Below are positions 57,195-64,000 of a DNA stretch of 64,000 bases, one piece after another (position 1 is the stretch's first letter; each line of letters opens with the position of its first letter). Position numbers and translations under genes: made by a program. The DNA comes from Scalesia atractyloides (taxonomy: Eukaryota; Streptophyta; Magnoliopsida; Asterales; Asteraceae). The stretch spans positions 93,057,916-93,121,915 of the forward strand of contig CAMTDV010000030.1 of assembly GCA_947069175.1 (NCBI GenBank), in the 5' to 3' direction. The notes under the pieces are model-generated. The model had not been told where the DNA came from and searched no databases. It was given only the letters and a program-made list of their open reading frames with translations.

Positions 57195-57355
57195 TTCTTT
57201 TGTAACTACAATGCTTATATAGGTTACACTGAGTTAGATCGGATACGTCGAAACACACGTTTTAATATGATAAACGCATCACATAACGTGTCGTTAGCTA
57301 TAAACAACTGTAATTGCCCCCTCAACGCGCGTCCTATAGTAAAAATCTTGCGAGT
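57195..57355 (+). mobile_element. Helitron-like fragment, plus strand
   Basis: Matches the minus strand of 13877-14030: ACACTGAGTTAGATCGGA, then CGCATCACATAACGTG, then CAACGCGCG. The terminal CTAG is lost or mutated here. Confidence 0.4.
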
Positions 57356-57549
57356 CTTAAACGTAAAAAAAATCCTAGAAAGCAGGGAAACTACCAACTA
57401 CCATTATCCCATGATGAGATAATGCAAACAATACTGGGAACATGCAAAAAAGAAAAGATTAAAAATAACATGCACTGAAATAAAGAAAACAGTTTCTTGA
57501 CTTTTTCTTCCACTCAAACGTCCAGCTGATCATCCTCAAGATGATTGGC

Positions 57550-57887
57550 CTTTTTTTACGGTGAATTTCAATAGGTACATATCATTGGTCACCAGGTTTC
57601 TTGCAAGGACGGTTACCCGTAAGCCCAGCCTTGGTAGACGCGATGTTCTATCAGGCCCCGTTGTCGCTCTGACTGACCTTAGCTCGGAAACCATACTGTC
57701 CTCACACGAGAACCTCGCTGGAGTAACAGCTGGGTAAAACCGGATTGCCCTCGGGATCGAACCATGCATCGGTAGGAAACGAACCATCATTGGGACGTCC
57801 CGCACCTTTCGCCACAGCCGGGAGTCAAACCGGCGTCTCCAAGGAGAACAACCGGCCCAACAACCAACTGGGCTAGGGTGGGGGATG
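57550..57887 (-). mobile_element. tRNA-derived SINE with 11-bp target duplication
   Basis: 338 bp on the minus strand. The head has TAGCCCAGTTGGTTGTTGGG (box A) and GCCGGTTTGACTCCCGGC (box B hairpin). The 3' end is TTCACCGTAAAAAAAG. It is flanked by the perfect direct repeat AGATGATTGGC (plus strand, 57539-57549 and 57888-57898). The body (about 250 bp after the head) is unlike Au SINE. Confidence 0.88.
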
Positions 57888-57898
57888 AGATGATTGGC

Positions 57899-58281
57899 TT
57901 CTTAATAGTTCGCTTTGGGCGGCCCAATGTGTTGGTATCTTCAGTTAGGCTCACATGTTGGGCGGATGCTGATGCTTCTGCATGGCCCGCATCAATACCC
58001 GGCTCCCAAAAAGCACCTCGTCCTCAAGGTGAGGTGATCCTGAAAAGTGGGGAACTATGTTTAATTGCTACTTATCTAACTTGACAGGTTTTAAAGAATC
58101 AGGTTGCATATGCTATTGATAAACCTCATCTCTTGTGAACTCTTAGCTGAAAAGAGGTGATTTAGTACAAGCCATGGCATGTTTTTTTGGTACAGATTTG
58201 GCCCAATAACCAAACCGTAAGATTCGAGTTTGTAGTTCTCGGGTTTACTTAGGTTGCGTTTTGATTGTTGAATATTATATA
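57899..58281 (-). other. retroelement-like fragment and intergenic DNA
   Basis: On the minus strand, CACCTTGAGGACGAGGTGCT with TTTTGGGAGCCGGGTATTGA (58040-58000) looks like the stretch after integrase in some gypsy elements. No frame longer than about 60 codons supports it. The remainder holds nothing I recognise. Confidence 0.25.
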
Positions 58282-58589
58282 GAGTACACCTCAATTTTCG
58301 TCCCTGTGGTTTGCTAATTTTAACACTTTCAGTCCAATAGTTTAAAAATTGCATTTATCATCCATTAGTTTGCTAATTTTAAGAGTTTCAGTCCATTAGT
58401 TTGCTAATTTTAACAGTTTCAGTTCACACCACTAACATTGGTGGGGACTGAAACTGTTAAAATTTAACACTAGTTTAGACTGAAACTGTTAAAATTAACA
58501 AACTAATTGATGATAAATGCAATTATTAAACTATTAGACTGAAAGTGTTAAAATCAGCAAACCACATGAATGAAAATTGAGGTTTACTC
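58282..58589. mobile_element. foldback MITE
   Basis: 308 bp, GAGTACACCTCAATTTTCGT to inverted ...AAAATTGAGGTTTACTC. The arms carry TTTGCTAATTTTAAC.GTTTC and its complement. Same CCTGTGGTTTG family as 6162 and 44267. The centre is the only unpaired part. Confidence 0.85.
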
Positions 58590-59490
58590 TATTTTATATA
58601 TATAGTTCATTTTTCTAACAGATACTTTTAAAAAATATAGTTCACTATAGTATGCATATTTGGTTGAAGAATTGAGGTGCTTGTTTTGGTTTTGTTATAT
58701 TATTTTTCTCACATTATATTATCAAGGATGCACATGATGCCTTAGTTGAAAAAGCTAGTGGAGCCCTTAACACAGTTGTGCTTCACGTATGAAGATTGCA
58801 AATGATATATGGTTCCTAGGAATGTATGCAAGTTGCAGATTTTGAGATATATATATATATACACGGATTGGTTCAAATGAAAACAATCCCCAGTTTTGAA
58901 AATAGCGAGAACCACTCTCTACCAGTCAGATAATGCCACATATACACTATTATTTTAAATCTTAAATGTTATTTTGGTAATTTACTTAAAATGTCATATC
59001 TACTCTCTATCTCTCTCTCTTTAAAGTTTTATCAGTCTTTTCCATCCATCATTCCTCTCAAAATGTCATATCTACTATCTCTCTCTCTTTAAACTCATAT
59101 TTTTCACCTAAATCAAAACTAGTTTTTCCCAAAAAAACAAATAATAATAAATATATAAAAACATTCTTTAATTGGATTTTTTCTTTTCAAAATTTGTAAT
59201 AAAACTCAATACATACTTAAGTAAATTATAGTAAATTAATATATTAATATATAGTTAAATCAATTGGAAAAAAATAGCCTCCATACCATAGTATTTAACC
59301 AATGAAATTATAATAAATTAATATATTAATATATACTTAAGTCAATTGAAAAAATAGCTCCATAATATGATTTAATTCGATCAATAATTTATATTATTAA
59401 AACTTAATATAAATCCAAAAAAAAGATCGTACTGTATATATACTACGAAACATTTTTTTTCGACAATAGATGACGATGGCGTGGCAAGTA
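58590..59490. other. AT-rich intergenic DNA
   Basis: Contains short (AT)n at about 58848-58860 and paired CTACT.TCTCTCTCTTTAAA stretches at about 59000 and 59070. TTGGTTCAAATGAAAACAAT at about 58868 echoes ATTGGTTCCTACGATTCTCA at about 60328, possibly the two ends of one element that holds the minisatellite. Confidence 0.4.
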
Positions 59491-60020
59491 TAAAACCGTG
59501 CGTAAAAAAAGTTTAAAACCGGCGCATATAAAAAGTTTAAAACCGTGAGTAAAAAAAGTTATAAACCGGCGCGTAAAAAAAGTTATAAACCGGCGCGTAA
59601 AAAAAGTTTAAAACCGCGCGTAAAAAAGGTTTTAAACCACGCGCAAAAAACATTAAAACCCGCGCTCAAAAAGAGTTTAAAACCGGCGCGCAAAAAAAGA
59701 TTTTAAACCGGTGCGTTAAAAAAGTTTAAAACCACGCGTAAAAAAAGTTTTAAACCGGCGCGTAAAAAAGTTTAAAACTGACGCGTAAAAAAGTTTTAAA
59801 CCGCTCGTAAAAAAAGTTTGAAAACAAGCGTAAAAAAGTTTAACTTGCGCGTAAAAAATTTTAAAACTAGCGTACAAAAAAAGTTTTTAAACAAGCGCGA
59901 AAAAAAGTAAAAAACCGCGCGTAAAAAAGTTAAAAACCACGTGTAAAAAAGTTTAAACCCGGATCTTAAAAAAAGTTAAAACTAGGGCATTAAAAAAGTT
60001 TTAGAAACCGGATCGTAAAG
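59491..60020. repeat. minisatellite, about 23 units of 21-26 bp
   Basis: The unit is close to AAACCGGCGCGTAAAAAAAG followed by TTT. Each unit alternates a CG-dense core (CCGGCGCG, CCGCGCG or CCACGCG variants) with an A run and a T run. Units diverge toward the right (CCGGATC, CTAGGGC). It is noncoding. Confidence 0.92.
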
Positions 60021-60166
60021 AAATTATATGAGATTTAAAACAAAATTAATAATTCATGTTTAAAAAATTAATTGAGAGTTAAAATAAAAAAAATATCTGA
60101 GAACTAAAAGAAAATCAATAATGCATGTTTCATTTTTTTAATTAAAAAACAAACTTATTAATTAAA

Positions 60167-60751
60167 ATAAAATTAATAATCATACCAATCATTAAAGCTA
60201 TAGTAAAAAGACTAATATGCAAGTTTCTCACTAAAAAACAAAATGTCATTAATTAAAACACAATTATTACATTGCTTTATTGTCTTTTTAATCTCATCCA
60301 TCCAAACAACTTTTATCAATGATTAGTATTGGTTCCTACGATTCTCACAACTCAAGGTGGTTTTCAATTTAACTCATCCCTCCATCAAAACCAATAAAAA
60401 GTAAGGGATGGGGATTTTAATGAAGGAGGGGTAATATTGGAAAAAAAATATTTTTTTCAACATTTCCTATTTCTCCATCCGTTATCATTTAAAAACAAAA
60501 ATGGCACCATAAGATCACAAATTTTTGTATCTTTTATTCAAGTATATTCGAGCATATTTTTTATGACATAAAAAAGGTTTAAGGTGTTGTACTTGTTTCA
60601 ATCCTACTATTTATTACTACACATAAGCAACATATGAAAAAACTAAACATCCCAACCTCCACCCCCAAAAACCTAACCCCCCCCCTCCCCACACACACAC
60701 ACCAAAAAACCTAAACTCCCCTAACCTCACCCCCAAAAACCTACCCCCCCC
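60167..60751. repeat. duplicated segment, left copy
   Basis: Matches 63505-64000 almost base for base: CCAATCATTAAAGCTATAG, ACAATTATTACATTGCTTTA, CTCACAACTCAAGGTGG, AGTATATTCGAGCATATTTT. It ends in a C-rich tract with CCTAA-type words, at which the solo LTR is inserted. Confidence 0.9.
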
Positions 60752-63434
60752 TGTCACACCCCGACCCGCAGCGGAATAAGAGTCGGGCATAATTGGGTTA
60801 TCACCAAAGCTAATGATATTTACTAATATGTTTCATATTTATTAAAGTCAAAATTACATTCCCAATAATCCAAACATGTTCATACAAATACAAAGAAAAA
60901 TAACCAACTAAACAATTCCAAGCTCTAAATCATTTTATTCTTCTAGGCCAATCCTATGTGTTTCTTGCTGCAGCTGGTTCACCTGTATCATATGTAAAAA
61001 TGGGGGGTCTTGGGTCAACATAAGTTGGCGAGTGAACCTTGTTAGATAAACATTTATTATTGATTTTCTTGTTAGTTTATCAATGAAAAATTGTGCAATA
61101 ATCATAAGTGAGCAAATGTAAATAATCAAACAGTAGCAATAACAATCACAAATTATAACATACAATAACATACAATAACATATAATAACATATAATAACA
61201 TACCAACATCATACAATAAATAACATGAATGAAACTGTGCGATCAAGGCTCAATCAAACGGAGCCGATCGTATTGCATGTACTGAAAATGATAAATGTAT
61301 GTGCGATCAAGGCTCAATCAAACGGAGCCGATCGTATGTTGGCACGCCAGGTTCACGCTCATAATGTAATGGGGAACATGCTCGACGCTCATAATGTAAT
61401 GGGGAGCGGCGGCCTATGAAATTGCATGTACTGAAAATAATAAATTGAATCTAACAATAACCACACAACAATTTAATCAAACTGAATACACATTTGTTCA
61501 TGATATGATGTATGCACAAAGATTTAAGTATAATAAGTGGCAAGACACATGATACACCCAAAAAACGTGATTAAAACGGGGAATTTGTAAAGATTCACTC
61601 ACATTGGGTGCGTTTGATTGGAGATGGTGAGATGCGCACGAGTTGGAAGGGCTGAACAACGAGAATTAACTAACCTAAATAGTAACGGAAAAATATAGTA
61701 AATGAGTGGATTTTATTAAGGATTTTAATAAAATTTTTAGATATATTTTTACGAGTTTAAGGTTATTTCCTATCTTTAAAAACATTATTTTAAGTATTTT
61801 TAATTGATTTTTAAATTAAATTAAATAATTAAAAATATAAAAATATGTTGACTTTTTGGGTTGACCGTTGACTTTTTGACTTTGACTGTTTGACCGGTTT
61901 ATTGTGTAATTGCATGCGCTGGGTGAGGCTCGAACCTGAGACCTCTCGTACGTGTGCACGCAGCTCTACCAACTGAGCTACGTGTCTAACCCGAAATAAT
62001 TCTGTTTTTAATTATACTTATATATTAACTCAGCTTATCCAAAATTCTTTTATTTTCAAAAACATTTTAAATCATCGAACCGGTGTCACTAACAGGTCTC
62101 GAACCCGGGACCTGTGCTTTAACGTTACACACAGTCCACCGCTGGACTGTGTGTCTAACTTGGTTAATATACAAATATTTATTATACTTAACAACTAACG
62201 TAAGTTAACCCGGTTCAGTTAAAAAAAATAAAACGTCTTTATTACAGAGAGAGTGTGTGTAACAGGGATCGAACTCGCGGCGTGTGATATGTATATGCAC
62301 ACAGTCCACCGCTGGACTGTGTGTCTAACCCGTTTAAAATACCGATTTTAATTATCCTTATAATGTTAGCACAGTTCATCTTCTCCGTTAATTTTTACAG
62401 ACAGCAAATTACCCATCTGTTTCTTGTTTTAAAACGATTAACACATTCATAAGACTAAGATGAAATGACAAAGACGGTGTTGGAAACAAACTTACCGGAG
62501 GAATAATTTAACTCAGAATTCCGGCAAGGCGTCGGCTCTGTTTTTATGAACTTCAACTGAGCAAGCAAATTAACCGTTTTGATTAGCTAATCGTGAAATT
62601 GAAGTGCTAAACAAACGTTAACAGAGTGTTTGAATGTCCATACCGTTTCACAGCTGGAAATAAGGATTTCCAGAAATTTTCCGGCGAACTGGAATTATCT
62701 GATATTGACGTCTGAAATTGATTTCGATTGAAGGGTCTGAGTTAGAAATAGCTTAACAATTGATAGACCACGACGGTATTGAAAGACTTACCGTTTTGAT
62801 GGGGAATACGGTTTTCCGGCGACTTGCAGAAATTTTCCGGCGAGTAAAATTTGATTCTCCGGCGAACTGAAACTTGTGCGAAAATGTAATTGAGAGTCTG
62901 TAGATTATGTTTGAGTCGCGAAGGAGTACAAAGATGGAGGTAATACTGGAATTGAAGATTTTCGGTTATAAAACCGATCCACTTCTAGAATTCAAGTTCA
63001 TTCAAAGCAACTTGATTGAAAACGTCGGTATATCGGTTAAACTCAGTGAACCGCGAGTAATCAAATCGTTTTTGGGCGTTTGATGACCGATTTCAGTTAC
63101 AGTTGACGTAACCGTTGGTTTATGTTTGTTTATAAGATTTATTTGTTTCCTAGAGTTGACAGAAAACAACAAGTGGCGGAGTGGTTATGCGTGTGTGTGT
63201 TAAGTCTTTGAGTTCTCTTCCGGCTGACCCGGGTTCGAGTCCCGGCAGCCTCATTTTATTTTTAATTATTTTATTTTTACTTTTTATCAGTTATAACTTT
63301 TATAGATTAGTTTGTTTATTAATTATGTATCATTAAAAATCAAAATAGGCATAAATACGCAACGAACATTTATAACTTGATATTCGATTACAAATGGAGC
63401 GGGTTTGGAAAACCCGTTTTCGACAAATGTTACA
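60752..63434 (-). mobile_element. large solo LTR with tRNA-like modules
   Basis: 2683 bp, TGTCACACCCCGACCCGCAG to TTCGACAAATGTTACA on plus. Same family as the LTRs at 20471 and 25898 but diverged. It sits in a C-run, so the 5-bp duplication cannot be told from the background. It has a 13-bp tandem (AACATACAAT type) at about 61160-61205. A tandem GATCAAGGCTCAATCAAACG block lies at about 61240-61340, where the other LTRs have their 60-bp pair. Confidence 0.88.
61916..62326 (-). repeat. tRNA-like modules in the large solo LTR
   Basis: At 61916-61987 (TAGCTCAGTTGGTAGAGC and GGTTCGAGCC, same 72-nt spacing as elsewhere), about 62089-62157 and about 62264-62326. A plus-strand module is at about 63172-63252 (GTGGCGGAGTGGTTATGCG then GACCCGGGTTCGAGTCCCGG), the most tRNA-Leu/Ser-like of the four. 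Confidence 0.8.
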
Positions 63435-64000
63435 ACCCCCCCCCCCAACACACACAAAAAAAACCTAAACCCCCTAACCCCCACCACCCCAAAAACCTAA
63501 ACCGTCAAAATTAATAAAACACCAATCATTAAAGCTATAGTAAAAAGACTAATATGCAATTTTCTCACTAAAAAATAAAATGTCATTAATTAAAACACAA
63601 TTATTACATTGCTTTATTGTCTTTTTAATGTCATCCATCCAAACAACTTTTATCAACGATTAGTATTGGTTCCTGCCGTTCTCACAACTCAAGGTGGTTT
63701 TCAATTTAACCCATCCTCCATCAAAACCAATAAAAAGTAAGAGAAGGGGATTTTAATGAAGGAGGGGTAATATTGGAAAAAAAATATTTTTTTTTCAACA
63801 TTTCCTATTTCTCCATCCGTTATCATTTAAAAACAAAAATGGCATCATAAAATCACAAATTTTTGTATCTTTTATTCAAGTATATTCGAGCATATTTTTT
63901 ATGACATAAAAAAAGGTTTAATGTGTCGTACTTGTTTCAATGCTACTATTTATTACTACACATAAGCAACATTATGAAAAAACTAAACTCCCTAACCTCC
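63435..64000. repeat. duplicated segment, right copy, to window edge
   Basis: The C-rich tract 63435-63504 is followed by the second copy of 60167-60660. Offset between copies is about 3.34 kb, or about 0.65 kb if the solo LTR is discounted. No gene. Confidence 0.88.

Noticed and set aside
60660..60751. C-rich CCTAACCC-type words, and again at 63435-63500, resembling plant telomere repeats
   Set aside because: No run of exact CCCTAAA units; spacing is irregular and C-run lengths vary. I treat it as low-complexity sequence, not an interstitial telomere.
61140..61210. CRISPR-like short repeats (AACATACAAT type)
   Set aside because: Units are directly adjacent with no unique spacers; it is a simple tandem repeat in a plant LTR.

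Overview
This is plant nuclear DNA, AT-rich and dominated by transposable elements. It holds one intron-containing conserved plant gene, Au-type and tRNA-derived SINEs, hAT and foldback MITEs, and Ty1/copia and Ty3/gypsy LTR elements. The repeat repertoire suggests a eudicot, and I think of Asteraceae; that is inference from repeat style and was not tested by a search. I saw no rRNA, organelle DNA, CRISPR or bacterial operon.

Layout. (1) 1-3.46 kb: intergenic DNA with short tandem repeats and a SINE. (2) 3.46-7.36 kb, plus strand: a nine-exon DHHC-type protein S-acyltransferase gene (PAT22-like, 621 aa). Its introns carry two Au SINEs, a foldback MITE and a duplicated intron-exon boundary. 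(3) 9.2-52.8 kb, all minus strand: a dispersed tandem family of five small six-pass membrane-protein genes. Copies B, C and E look intact, while A and D are frameshifted. Flanking blocks are duplicated with the genes. (4) 20.0-40.5 kb, between copies B and C: a set of nested elements. A hAT-like element (about 19996-40544) was hit by a Ty1/copia element (20055-39815, target duplication ATGTG). The copia left LTR was hit by a gag-only Ty3/gypsy-type element (20471-30706, ACAAC). That element's own 5' LTR was hit, inside its TATA box, by a related solo LTR (27793-30184, CTATT). A further solo LTR (33833-35313) splits the copia pol region. (5) 40.6-51.7 kb: a solo copia LTR, a long-inverted-repeat element with an inner foldback MITE, Helitron-like ends, some unidentified coding-like fragments, and a complete 1.18-kb TRIM-like LTR element. 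(6) 53-64 kb: mostly noncoding DNA with a SINE that has an 11-bp target duplication, a foldback MITE, a 23-unit minisatellite, and a large solo LTR beside a duplicated segment.

The most unusual structure is the LTR family at 20471, 25898, 27793 and 60752. Each LTR is about 2.4-2.7 kb and contains three tRNA-like modules in LTR sense plus one in antisense. The first module matches class I tRNA spacing base for base. I know of no standard description of such arrays inside LTRs, so this is the lead I would follow first.

The host genes: the acyltransferase would palmitoylate membrane proteins. The membrane-protein family has no known biochemical role that I can name. Nothing in the window links the two functionally.
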